43,203 nt of DNA from Catenibacterium mitsuoka_A (GTDB lineage: Bacteria > Bacillota_I > Bacilli_A > Erysipelotrichales > Coprobacillaceae): assembly GCF_964259225.1 (NCBI RefSeq), contig NZ_CAXVKN010000007.1; one strand, given 5' to 3'. Made by a program: the position numbers and the translations under genes. Under the pieces are notes generated by a model. It was not told the origin of the DNA. It ran no database searches and worked only from the letters and a program-made list of their open reading frames with translations. Of the stretch, positions 7,941 through 14,972 are shown piece by piece (position 1 is the first letter of the stretch; every line of letters starts with the position of its first letter).

Positions 7941-8243
7941 ATGATTAAGATTTTACTATGCTGTGCATCAGGGATGAGTACAAGCTTACTTGTAGAAAAG
8001 ATGAAAAGAGCAGCGACTAAACAGAATGTCGAAGCTGAAATTTGGGCAGTGAATGCTGAAAACACAGATTTAAAGGATGTAGAAGCTGATATTATTTTCC
8101 TTGGACCACAGGTTCGTTATGCAAAGGAAGAAATTCAGAAAACTGTTGGTTCTATTCCAGTATATATGATTGGTATGAAGGACTATGGTATGATGAATGG
8201 TGATTCAGTTCTTGCCCAGGCTTTAGAATATCTAGGTAAATAA
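7941..8243 (+). CDS. Orphan PTS EIIB component, lactose/cellobiose family
   Basis: This 100-aa protein starts MIKILLCCASGMSTSLL. It matches the phosphocysteine loop of lactose/cellobiose IIB proteins, in which the cysteine before xxGMSTS (Cys8 here) carries the phosphate from IIA to the sugar. The later LGPQVRYAKEEI stretch is also typical of the family. I chose the ATG at 7941, which has AAGGGAG upstream; an in-frame earlier ATG at 7917 would overlap the -10 box region and has no ribosome-binding site. No IIA or IIC gene is nearby, so it works with components encoded elsewhere or has a regulatory phosphocarrier role (inference). It is monocistronic, with its own promoter, and the T-box transcription unit follows directly. 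Confidence 0.88.
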   Translation: MIKILLCCASGMSTSLLVEKMKRAATKQNVEAEIWAVNAENTDLKDVEADIIFLGPQVRYAKEEIQKTVGSIPVYMIGMKDYGMMNGDSVLAQALEYLGK

Positions 8244-8248
8244 GTTCA

Positions 8249-8277
8249 TTGACTTATAGTAAAGCCTTTGGTAGAAT
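8249..8277 (+). promoter_or_regulatory. Promoter of the T-box/valS transcription unit
   Basis: TTGACT (8249-8254), 17 bp, TAGAAT (8272-8277). Transcription would begin near 8284, at the base of T-box stem I. Confidence 0.75.
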
Positions 8278-8283
8278 AATAAC

Positions 8284-8497
8284 AAGCGTTGAAGAGGAGG
8301 AGTACAGTTATTCTTCTTAAAGAGACCTCTTGGCTGGTGTGAAAGAGGAGAGTGAAGACTGGAAGGTAGCCTTGGAGCATATTTGGTGAATGAAGTAGTC
8401 AGATACGTAATACTGCGTTAAAGTAAAGAGACATACAGAGTATGTGAAATAAGGTGGTACCACGATGCAGTCGTCCTTATGCACATGCTCTTTTTTA
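8284..8497 (+). promoter_or_regulatory. T-box riboswitch, valine-specific (GUA specifier)
   Basis: The conserved T-box AAGGTGGTACCACG is at 8451-8464. Stem I contains the AGTA box (about 8300-8303) and the 3' specifier-loop context GGAAG-GTA-GCCTTGGAGCA. Aligned by eye with the glyQS leader, this puts the specifier at 8366-8368 = GUA (valine). The terminator alternative is AGAGTATGTG (8437-8446) pairing with CACATGCTCT (8482-8491), plus ATAAGG (8449-8454) with CCTTAT (8475-8480), followed by T6. Uncharged tRNA-Val should stabilise the antiterminator and allow transcription of 8512 and valS. Confidence 0.95.
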
Positions 8498-8511
8498 TTT
8501 AAGGAGGAATT

Positions 8512-9147
8512 ATGGAATACAGAACACCGATATTGGTTGCTTTTACGCTATTTATAATCACATCATGTTATTTATATTATAAGAAAACAAAAGCAATCAA
8601 AGACAAACAGATGGAAGAAGCGTTACGATTTGCGGATTTCAAAGATGAAAACAAGCATTTCACATCAGAAAAATTTGATGCATGCAGTGATAAGGATTTA
8701 GTCAATTTAATTGTTGCACTTATTGGTGATTTAGAAGATGAAGATGAAAACTTCCTAGATAAATTAAATATGGAAGAAAGAACTGTCTATGGTATCAGTC
8801 AGTTAAATGAATGTGTAAGTACTACTAAAACAATTCGTTCTTTCTTTGAAACACCTGCTTATTCAGTATATGCGGATGAATTAGAAACTTATTTCAATAA
8901 TGTGCGTGAACCGCAGATTGCAGAATTAGTAAAGAGTGCAAGAAGATTGAATGAAATCATGGAAAATGGTGAAGAAGATGAAGATATGGGTGATTATTCT
9001 TCTTATAATTTCTCAGACTTCACACATGAATATATTACTATGATTGCAGGTACTGATTTTATGCCAAAGTTAACTAAGTATATTAGAGAACATAAAGAAT
9101 CATTTATTGAGGGGGACGAAACAAATGAAGAAAGAGTTACCGACTAA
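8512..9147 (+). CDS. Membrane-anchored protein of unknown function, co-regulated with valS
   Basis: I do not recognise this 211-aa protein. Residues 7-24 (ILVAFTLFIITSCYLYY) form one N-terminal membrane helix. The rest is acidic and likely cytoplasmic. The central part (ERTVYGISQLNECVS...FFETPAYSVYADELETYF) resembles in general shape the DMP19/DUF4375 fold, but only weakly. It has a strong AAGGAGG ribosome-binding site directly after the T-box terminator, and its last 23 nt overlap valS. It is therefore the first gene of the valine T-box unit, an unexpected position for a non-synthetase, non-transport gene. The Cys in TSC is not convincing as a lipobox because no small residue precedes it in the usual pattern. 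Confidence 0.82.
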   Translation: MEYRTPILVAFTLFIITSCYLYYKKTKAIKDKQMEEALRFADFKDENKHFTSEKFDACSDKDLVNLIVALIGDLEDEDENFLDKLNMEERTVYGISQLNECVSTTKTIRSFFETPAYSVYADELETYFNNVREPQIAELVKSARRLNEIMENGEEDEDMGDYSSYNFSDFTHEYITMIAGTDFMPKLTKYIREHKESFIEGDETNEERVTD

Positions 9148-11749
9148 ATATGACCATTTAGCTGTAGAAAAAGGTAAATATCAGCAGTGGTTAGATAAGG
9201 AATACTTTAAAGCAGGTGATTTAACAAAGAAGCCTTATAGTATTGTTATTCCACCACCAAATGTAACTGGTAAATTACATTTAGGACATGCATGGGATAC
9301 TACTATGCAGGATATGATTATCCGTTATAAGAGAATGCAGGGTTATGATGCATTATGGTTACCAGGTATGGACCATGCTGGACTTGCAACTCAGGCTAAG
9401 GTAGAAGCTAGACTTAGAGAACAGGGTATTTCTCGTTATGATTTAGGTAGAGAAAAGCTTGTTGATAAAATCTGGGAATGGAAAGAAGAATATGCAGATA
9501 TCATTCGTGCACAGTGGGCTAAATTAGGTTTATCACTTGATTATTCAAAGGAAAGATTTACTTTTGATGAAGGTTTATCAGATGCTGTTAGGGAAGTCTT
9601 TGTTAGATTATATGAAAAGGGATTAATCTACCAGGGTGAAAAGATCATTAACTGGGATCCAGTACAAAGAACTGCATTATCAAATATCGAAGTATATCAT
9701 GAAGATATTGAAGGTCATATGTACTACTTCAATTATCATATTGTTGGTTCTGATGATATTTTAGTCATTGCCACTACACGTCCAGAAACAATGTTTGCTG
9801 ACCAGGCAATTTTCGTACATCCTGATGATGAAAGATATAAGAAATATGTTGGTATGAAGGCAATCAACCCTGCTAATGGTGATGAATTACCAATTATGGC
9901 TGATAGCTATATTGATCTTGATTTTGGTACTGCTGTTATGAAATGTACACCAGCACATGACCCAAATGACTTCCAGCTAGCAAAGAAGTACAATCTACCA
10001 ATGCCTAAGTGTATGAATGAAGATGGTACTATGAATGATTTGGCTGGTAAATATAAAGGAATGGATCGTTTTGAATGCCGTGAAGCTTTATTAAAGGATT
10101 TTGAAGAAGCAGGTGTTATAGATCATATTGAAACTATTGTCCATTCAGTAGGTCACTCAGAACGTTCTCATGCAATTGTGGAACCTTATTTATCTAAGCA
10201 GTGGTTTGTAAAGATGAAGCCATTAGCTGAAAATGCATTAAAGAATCAGAAAACTGATGATAGAGTAGATTTCGTTCCAGAAAGATTTGAAAAGACATTC
10301 TCTAACTGGATGAACAACATTGAAGACTGGTGTATTTCACGTCAGGTATGGTGGGGACATCGTATTCCTGCATGGTATAACAATGAAACAGGTGAATTAT
10401 ATGTAGGCAGAGAAGCACCAAAAGACGTAGAAAACTGGACTCAGGATGAAGATGTTCTTGATACATGGTTCTCAAGTGCTTTATGGCCATTCTCAACTAT
10501 GGGCTGGCCTAATACAGAAGATCCAATGTTTAAGAGATATTTCCCAACTGATACATTAGTTACTGGTTATGATATTATCTTCTTCTGGGTAAGCCGTATG
10601 ATGTTCCAGTCAATCGAATTTACTGGTAGAAGACCATTCAAGAATGTTTTAATTCATGGTTTAATCAGAGATGAACAGGGTCGTAAGATGTCGAAATCAT
10701 TAGGTAATGGTGTTGACCCAATGGATGTTATTGATGAATATGGAGCTGACTCATTAAGATGGTTCTTATTAAATAACTCTTCACCAGGAGCTGATATGCG
10801 TTATGTACCAGCTAAATTGAAATCTACTTGGAACTTCATTAACAAGATCTGGAACAGTGCACGTTATGTATTAATGAACATTGATGAAGATCAAAAGTTA
10901 GAAGAATTAGATTATGCAACACTTAACTTAGCTGATAAGTGGATCTTGAATAGATTAAATGAAGTAATCAGAAGTGTTGATGAAAACATGGATAAGTTTG
11001 AATTTATCAATGTAGGAACTGAATTATATCGTTTCATCTGGGATGATTTCTGTTCTTGGCATATCGAATTATCTAAACTTCATTTAACAGGTGATGATGA
11101 AGTTGCTAAGAAATCTGCATTAAACACACTTGTTTATGTATTAAATACTATTGTTAGATTATTACATCCAATCATGCCATTCGTTACTGAAGAAATCTAT
11201 CAGGCTATTCCACATAATGAAGAATCTATCGTTATTTCTAAATGGCCAGAAGTAAATCCAGAATATGATAATGACACAATCAATGATCAGTTTGCTTATT
11301 TAATTGATATTATCAAGGGCGTAAGAGAAATCAGACATACTTATGTTATCAAGAATAGTATTGAAGTTGATTATACAATCACTACTAAACAGGATGATCT
11401 TGAAGCATTATTAAAGGAAATTGCACCTTATGTCAGCAAACTGGTTAACGCAACTTGTGTAGGATATAATGTTCCAACAAGTAAGAATAATGCGACTGAA
11501 GTAATCAAGGGTGGTAATACACTTAATATTGATTTAGGTCAGTATATTGATATGGAAGCTGAAAAGGCAAAGGTTGAAAAAGAAATCAAGAAGCTTGAAG
11601 GTGAAATCAAGCGTGGTGAAGGTATGTTATCTAACCCTAATTTCACATCTAAAGCGCCAGCTGCAAAAGTAGAAGCAGAAAAAGCTAAATTAGAAGATTA
11701 TCGTTCTAAATATGCTGCAGCAAAAGAAAAACTTGCTAAGATGAACTAA
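9125..11749 (+). CDS. valS: Valyl-tRNA synthetase
   Basis: This class I synthetase charges tRNA-Val and is 874 aa, the normal length. The HIGH motif appears as HLGH in PPPNVTGKLHLGHAWD (about residues 44-59). The CP1 editing domain contains TTRPETMFADQAIFVHP. The KMSKS loop is GRKMSKSLGN (about 518-527). The C-terminal coiled-coil arm (MEAEKAKVEKEIKKLEGEIK) is present. I chose ATG 9125, which has GAGGGGG 9 nt upstream, over an in-frame TTG at 9107 lying inside that Shine-Dalgarno region. It overlaps the preceding gene by 23 nt. Regulation by the upstream valine T-box is direct from sequence. folC, often next in Bacillus, is absent. Confidence 0.98.
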   Translation: MKKELPTKYDHLAVEKGKYQQWLDKEYFKAGDLTKKPYSIVIPPPNVTGKLHLGHAWDTTMQDMIIRYKRMQGYDALWLPGMDHAGLATQAKVEARLREQGISRYDLGREKLVDKIWEWKEEYADIIRAQWAKLGLSLDYSKERFTFDEGLSDAVREVFVRLYEKGLIYQGEKIINWDPVQRTALSNIEVYHEDIEGHMYYFNYHIVGSDDILVIATTRPETMFADQAIFVHPDDERYKKYVGMKAINPANGDELPIMADSYIDLDFGTAVMKCTPAHDPNDFQLAKKYNLPMPKCMNEDGTMNDLAGKYKGMDRFECREALLKDFEEAGVIDHIETIVHSVGHSERSHAIVEPYLSKQWFVKMKPLAENALKNQKTDDRVDFVPERFEKTFSNWMNNIEDWCISRQVWWGHRIPAWYNNETGELYVGREAPKDVENWTQDEDVLDTWFSSALWPFSTMGWPNTEDPMFKRYFPTDTLVTGYDIIFFWVSRMMFQSIEFTGRRPFKNVLIHGLIRDEQGRKMSKSLGNGVDPMDVIDEYGADSLRWFLLNNSSPGADMRYVPAKLKSTWNFINKIWNSARYVLMNIDEDQKLEELDYATLNLADKWILNRLNEVIRSVDENMDKFEFINVGTELYRFIWDDFCSWHIELSKLHLTGDDEVAKKSALNTLVYVLNTIVRLLHPIMPFVTEEIYQAIPHNEESIVISKWPEVNPEYDNDTINDQFAYLIDIIKGVREIRHTYVIKNSIEVDYTITTKQDDLEALLKEIAPYVSKLVNATCVGYNVPTSKNNATEVIKGGNTLNIDLGQYIDMEAEKAKVEKEIKKLEGEIKRGEGMLSNPNFTSKAPAAKVEAEKAKLEDYRSKYAAAKEKLAKMN

Positions 11750-11751
11750 TC

Positions 11752-11779
11752 AAAAATCCCCATTTTGGGGATTTTTTTT
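11752..11779 (+). terminator. Terminator after valS
   Basis: AAAAATCCCC, loop ATTTT, then GGGGATTTTTTTT. Strong bidirectional-looking hairpin. Confidence 0.9.
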
Positions 11780-11785
11780 AAGTAA

Positions 11786-11814
11786 TTTCATTTCTTTAGA
11801 CGTATAGATATAGT
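11786..11814 (+). promoter_or_regulatory. Possible weak promoter of the GG-leader peptide genes
   Basis: TTTCAT (11786-11791), 17 bp, TATAGT (11809-11814), after the valS terminator and 23 bp before the first peptide gene. Both boxes are imperfect, so an activator may be needed (inference). Confidence 0.35.
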
Positions 11815-11837
11815 AGAGGGGGCAGAAAGGAGTAAAG

Positions 11838-11990
11838 ATGTACGAGCTATCTACGAAAAGACAACAGCAGATTAATGGTGGAAGTGTTATGTATCGTATT
11901 ATATATGCACTTCTAGGTATTGCTGGCATGAAATTGTTGAGAGCATCTTTGAGTCATCTAAGAGGTGGAAGAGTAATAAGGATGAAATAG
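11838..11990 (+). CDS. Double-glycine-leader small cationic peptide 1 (bacteriocin- or signal-like)
   Basis: This 50-codon gene has an AGAAAGGAG ribosome-binding site 5-6 nt before the ATG. The N-terminal 15 residues, MYELSTKRQQQINGG, fit the double-glycine leader consensus (ELS...I.GG) that C39-peptidase ABC transporters remove. The predicted mature peptide has 35 residues. It starts SVMYR, continues with the hydrophobic, glycine-containing helix IIYALLGIAGMKLLR, and ends in an arginine/lysine-rich tail (net charge about +7). The second gene, 40 bp downstream, encodes a clear paralogue. No transporter, immunity or kinase gene is seen in the window. Function is inferred from form only; a membrane-active bacteriocin, a peptide pheromone or a toxin are all possible. 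Confidence 0.75.
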   Translation: MYELSTKRQQQINGGSVMYRIIYALLGIAGMKLLRASLSHLRGGRVIRMK

Positions 11991-12030
11991 TTCATTTGTC
12001 TCATTTACAAAATTTTAGAAAGGAGTAAAT

Positions 12031-12192
12031 ATGTACGAATTATCCGTTAGTAGCCAGGAACAAATCTGTGGTGGTAGTGCATTGACATATATTATTTATG
12101 CATTACTAGGAGTTGCTGGATTAAAACTACTTAGATCTGCTAAGGGTCGTCTCAGATTAGGTCGTCTTATCACATTAGAATGGGGAAAATAA
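12031..12192 (+). CDS. Double-glycine-leader small cationic peptide 2, paralogue of the preceding gene
   Basis: This 53-codon gene has an AAAGGAG ribosome-binding site 5 nt before the ATG. The leader MYELSVSSQEQICGG matches that of peptide 1 in position and pattern. The predicted 38-residue mature part (SALTY, IIYALLGVAGLKLLR, then a basic tail ending in EWGK) shares the central helix nearly residue for residue, while the tails differ. Two related GG-leader peptides in tandem are the arrangement of two-peptide (class IIb) bacteriocins, and the core has small-residue spacing (GVAG) that could support helix packing. A perfect hairpin follows the stop codon, so the pair forms a compact unit between valS and radC. 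Confidence 0.78.
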   Translation: MYELSVSSQEQICGGSALTYIIYALLGVAGLKLLRSAKGRLRLGRLITLEWGK

Positions 12193-12198
12193 GAAGAG

Positions 12199-12224
12199 AA
12201 GGGTGCGATTCGCACCCTTATTTA
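12199..12224 (+). terminator. Hairpin after the peptide pair
   Basis: AAGGGTGCG, loop ATT, CGCACCCTT. The 9-bp perfect GC-rich stem is followed by ATTTATA, a poor T-tract, so termination may be partial and the next gene may be read through. Confidence 0.7.
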
Positions 12225-12241
12225 TAAGGAAGTGAAGGAAA

Positions 12242-12646
12242 ATGGAAACAGTTGATAGAGAAGTAAGAATTGAGATAGATATAGTTGAATGTATATTTAC
12301 GATAAATGGATTAAGCATACAAAGAGTGGATGTATTAGAAAACATTGAGAAATTAGAGAAACAATTACTGAGACAAAAGAGACGATTATCAAGAAAGGAA
12401 CAAAATTCAAATAATAGTAAAGCAGTTTTAGAGAAGATAAAGAAAATAGAGAATAAATTGGATAATGTCTATAATGATTATATGAATAAATGCATTAGTG
12501 TAGTGATAAAAAGTAATCCGACTTGTGTCGTGATTGTTGAGAATAATCAAAAGTTTTTACAAAAATATTATGAGTTTGTAATAAGAATGAAAGTAAGATG
12601 TAAAATGCATGGAATTGAATTCAAGGTGTTAAATACATATGCTTAA
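12242..12646 (+). CDS. TnpB-derived RuvC fragment (decaying or domesticated)
   Basis: This 134-aa protein aligns by eye with the middle of the full TnpB at 1278-2441. EIDIVECIFTING matches GIDLGLKEFAIVSNG (RuvC-I, Asp13 kept). EKLEKQLLRQKRRLSRK matches RKLENKLSREQRSLSRK. VVIVEN matches ITIED (RuvC-II, Glu100 kept). KYYEFVIRMKVRCKMHGIEFKVL matches KFYEFKTKLLAKCKENGIELRIV. The N-terminal RNA-binding domain, about ten residues after RuvC-II, the zinc ribbon and RuvC-III are absent. The ORF is intact with a GGAAGTGAAGGA ribosome-binding region. Divergence from the neighbouring TnpB is large, so this is an old fragment, either decaying or retained for a new use. It could not cut DNA alone, because the third acidic residue is missing. 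Confidence 0.65.
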   Translation: METVDREVRIEIDIVECIFTINGLSIQRVDVLENIEKLEKQLLRQKRRLSRKEQNSNNSKAVLEKIKKIENKLDNVYNDYMNKCISVVIKSNPTCVVIVENNQKFLQKYYEFVIRMKVRCKMHGIEFKVLNTYA

Positions 12647-12669
12647 AAGGCAAATATGAGGTGGTATTT

Positions 12670-13347
12670 ATGATTAAGGGACTTGAACAATCTTCTCAAC
12701 CAAGAGAAAAAGCACTCTTAAATGGTATAGAATCATTGACGGATGAAGAACTACTTGCATTATTATTAAGAACTGGTAACAAGGAGCAGTCAGTTTTAGA
12801 TTTATCTTCTACAATATTAAGAGAAATACAGGGAATGAGTGGATTTCATTCTATAACTTTTGCAAAGTTATTATCTTTTAAGGGAATCAATAAAGCCAAA
12901 GCGATAGGGATTATGGCTGCTTTAGAATTTTCTAAAAGAATTAATATGCATACAGATATGAATGAGATATATGATAACCCAGCTAAAGTTTTCTATCATT
13001 TAGAAAACAAGATGTCCCATTTATCGCAGGAACATTTCTTGATTATGATTTTAGATAATCATAATCGTTTGATTGCGGAAAAGACATTATTTGTGGGAAG
13101 TGTCAATATGTCCATTGTTTCTGCAAGAGAAATATTTAGAGAAGCACTTGCTTTTAATGGGGTTAGTATCATTTGTGTACATAATCACCCTTCAGGTGAT
13201 GCACATCCTTCTAGTGAAGATATTAATATGACACAAAAGCTTATAGAACTTGGAAAAATGATGAATGTAGATATAGTGGACCATATTATTATTGGAAGAA
13301 ATCAATATTATAGTTTTAAAGCAGAGAGGGTCTATTCTTCAATCTGA
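12670..13347 (+). CDS. radC: RadC family protein (JAB/MPN domain)
   Basis: An N-terminal helix-hairpin-helix region (EALLALLLRTG, FKGINKAKAIGIMAAL) is followed by the JAB metalloenzyme domain with the signature HNHPSGDAHPSSED (about residues 172-185), whose histidines and aspartate bind zinc. The role of RadC remains poorly defined; links to DNA repair or recombination are disputed. Length is 225 aa, as in Bacillus. I prefer ATG 12670 with GAGGTGG upstream over GTG 12661, which overlaps that ribosome-binding site. radC-mre is a conserved order, but mreB, usually between radC and mreC, is missing here. Confidence 0.95.
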   Translation: MIKGLEQSSQPREKALLNGIESLTDEELLALLLRTGNKEQSVLDLSSTILREIQGMSGFHSITFAKLLSFKGINKAKAIGIMAALEFSKRINMHTDMNEIYDNPAKVFYHLENKMSHLSQEHFLIMILDNHNRLIAEKTLFVGSVNMSIVSAREIFREALAFNGVSIICVHNHPSGDAHPSSEDINMTQKLIELGKMMNVDIVDHIIIGRNQYYSFKAERVYSSI

Positions 13348-13366
13348 TAACTGTTTTTCCTTATGA

Positions 13367-13395
13367 TTGCATTTTTCAAAAAGAGATATTATAAT
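13367..13395 (+). promoter_or_regulatory. Promoter of mreCD
   Basis: TTGCAT (13367-13372), 17 bp, TATAAT (13390-13395). It lies downstream of an in-frame ATG at 13363, which argues that the true mreC start is further along. The same -35 hexamer is used at tig. Confidence 0.75.
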
Positions 13396-13416
13396 GTATT
13401 CACCGAGGTGATGTCA

Positions 13417-14262
13417 TTGTATAAAAAGAAGAAAAACAAGCATACAAGAAGAATGATCGTAATCACTGTTGTATTGATTGTGACATCTGTCTATGCTCTT
13501 GTATCAGGTATTACTGAACTGCCATTTTCAAGCGTATTTCAGGATACAATCGCAAATGCTGAATATTATGTTATCAAGGCACCAGTGAATTATGTGAAAA
13601 ATGTATTTACTGAATATCATGATCTTAAGCTTGTTTATCGTGAGAATAAGAAATTGAAGCGTTCACTTGATAACTATGCGAGTGAGCTTGCAATGAATGA
13701 AGTATTATCAAATGAATTGTCGGAAATGAAGAAAATTACAAACATTGAATCTTTACCTACTGACTATAAAGTTAAATATACAACTATTATTGAAAGAGAT
13801 GCTGAATCTTGGAGTAATCAGGTGAAGATTAATATGGGAAGTAATTCTCAGATTCAAAAAGGTATGGCTGTTATTACTTCTAAAGGAATGATTGGAACTG
13901 TTACTAAAGTAGGTACTATTTCTTCTACTGTGACATTACTTTGTTCAGAAAATAATAGTGTTCAGCTTCCTGTTATGATTGTAGATGGAGAAAATACATA
14001 TTACGGTTTGGTCAACAGCTACAATGTAAAGGCGGGCACTTATAAGGTTTCTCTCTTATCTACAGTGGACAAGATTCAAAAAGGTTTAAATGTAACTACA
14101 AGTGGTTTAGGAGGAAAAGGAAAGTCTCCTAAAGGAATACTAGTAGGTAAGGTTGTAGGATTTAATGAAGGTACGGATGCATCAGGTAAATATGTTACTG
14201 TTAAACCTTCAGTTAATTTTGATTCATTGAACTATGTAGCAGTTGTACAGAGGGTAAACTAA
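13417..14262 (+). CDS. mreC: Rod shape-determining protein MreC
   Basis: MreC is a membrane-anchored, extracytoplasmic scaffold of the elongasome. A short basic N-terminus (YKKKKNKHTRR) precedes a membrane helix (MIVITVVLIVTSVYALV). A coiled coil follows (about residues 70-110, LVYRENKKLKRSLDNYASEL), then the beta-rich MreC core (VITSKGMIGTVTKVG, ending in NYVAVVQRV). Length from this start is 281 aa. I chose TTG 13417. A promoter at 13367-13395 would start the RNA near 13402, and GAGGTGAT (13405-13412) is then an ideal Shine-Dalgarno 5-8 nt before the TTG. ATG 13411 lies inside that Shine-Dalgarno and remains an alternative. mreD follows after 1 nt. Confidence 0.9.
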   Translation: MYKKKKNKHTRRMIVITVVLIVTSVYALVSGITELPFSSVFQDTIANAEYYVIKAPVNYVKNVFTEYHDLKLVYRENKKLKRSLDNYASELAMNEVLSNELSEMKKITNIESLPTDYKVKYTTIIERDAESWSNQVKINMGSNSQIQKGMAVITSKGMIGTVTKVGTISSTVTLLCSENNSVQLPVMIVDGENTYYGLVNSYNVKAGTYKVSLLSTVDKIQKGLNVTTSGLGGKGKSPKGILVGKVVGFNEGTDASGKYVTVKPSVNFDSLNYVAVVQRVN

Positions 14263-14263
14263 T

Positions 14264-14803
14264 ATGAAGAATAATCAGATTTTGAAGAATTTCCTGATTA
14301 TGTTTGTCTGTTTTTTGATTGATAGTGTCATCAATTTCTTTATTCCTACTAATATCAATCGTTCAGGTCTTACATTTGTTCCATGTATTGGATTACTTAT
14401 GTTTTCTTTATTAACTATCACAGTTCATGACAAATCCGAAAGATTTTTCTTTAGTGCAGCATGTGGTCTATATTATACTGTTTGTTATTCTAATTCCTTA
14501 ATGGTCTATATTCTGATCTATTGTGCTATTACATTTGTGAGAACATACATTTATAGAAACGATAACATGACTTGCTTAGAATTCATTGTTTATGCGATTC
14601 TTATTGTTACATTTAAGGAATTTGTTGTTTACTGGCTGATGCTTATTTCACGTTTTACTTATATTGGAGTTATTCAATTTATTACAATGAGATATCTTCC
14701 AACGTTAGTGATGAATGTAGTATTTGCGCCAATCGTGTATCTAGTCTATAAACAATTTGATATTTATATTGAACCAAATGATTTTGATATGAAAGATATT
14801 TAA
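14264..14803 (+). CDS. mreD: Rod shape-determining protein MreD
   Basis: This integral membrane partner of MreC is 179 aa with about five hydrophobic helices (for example NFLIMFVCFLIDSVINFF, FVPCIGLLMFSLLTITV, FIVYAILIVTFKEFVVYW). Sequence conservation in MreD is low. The call rests on topology, size and position 1 nt after mreC. The last codons lie in a terminator stem that closes the mreCD unit. Confidence 0.88.
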   Translation: MKNNQILKNFLIMFVCFLIDSVINFFIPTNINRSGLTFVPCIGLLMFSLLTITVHDKSERFFFSAACGLYYTVCYSNSLMVYILIYCAITFVRTYIYRNDNMTCLEFIVYAILIVTFKEFVVYWLMLISRFTYIGVIQFITMRYLPTLVMNVVFAPIVYLVYKQFDIYIEPNDFDMKDI

Positions 14804-14836
14804 GAGAAGAGAAGGAGAGATTTTCTTCTCTTTTTT
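14802..14836 (+). terminator. Terminator after mreD
   Basis: AAGAGAAGA (14802-14810) pairs with TCTTCTCTT (14824-14832), followed by T4-6. A 13-nt purine-rich loop allows an alternative register. Confidence 0.8.
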
Positions 14837-14837
14837 A

Positions 14838-14866
14838 TTGTATTTTATTTAATTTTATGTTACTAT
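14838..14866 (+). promoter_or_regulatory. Promoter of rpsB-tsf
   Basis: TTGTAT (14838-14843), 17 bp, TACTAT (14861-14866). RNA would begin near 14873, giving a leader of about 100 nt. Confidence 0.6.
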
Positions 14867-14872
14867 GTCATG

Positions 14873-14972
14873 GTGTTTGAAATACACACACTATGGATTC
14901 ATAGTTCGAGTGCCTTATTGGTGGGCTATGTTAGAAATAGTGGAGGAAAAAACAAAAAGGAGGAAATTACAC
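14873..14972 (+). promoter_or_regulatory. Structured 5' leader of rpsB (possible S2 autoregulatory site)
   Basis: The leader contains a perfect hairpin ACTATG-GATT-CATAGT (14890-14905) and a second weak pair CTAT...ATAG (14925-14940) before the AAGGAGG of rpsB. Ribosomal protein operons often have such leader structures as protein-binding sites. The assignment to S2 is inference. Confidence 0.4.

Noticed and set aside
14865..14972. 36-codon N-terminal extension of rpsB
   Set aside because: It crosses the predicted -10 box and structured leader. The conserved S2 N-terminus and AAGGAGG site place the start at 14973.
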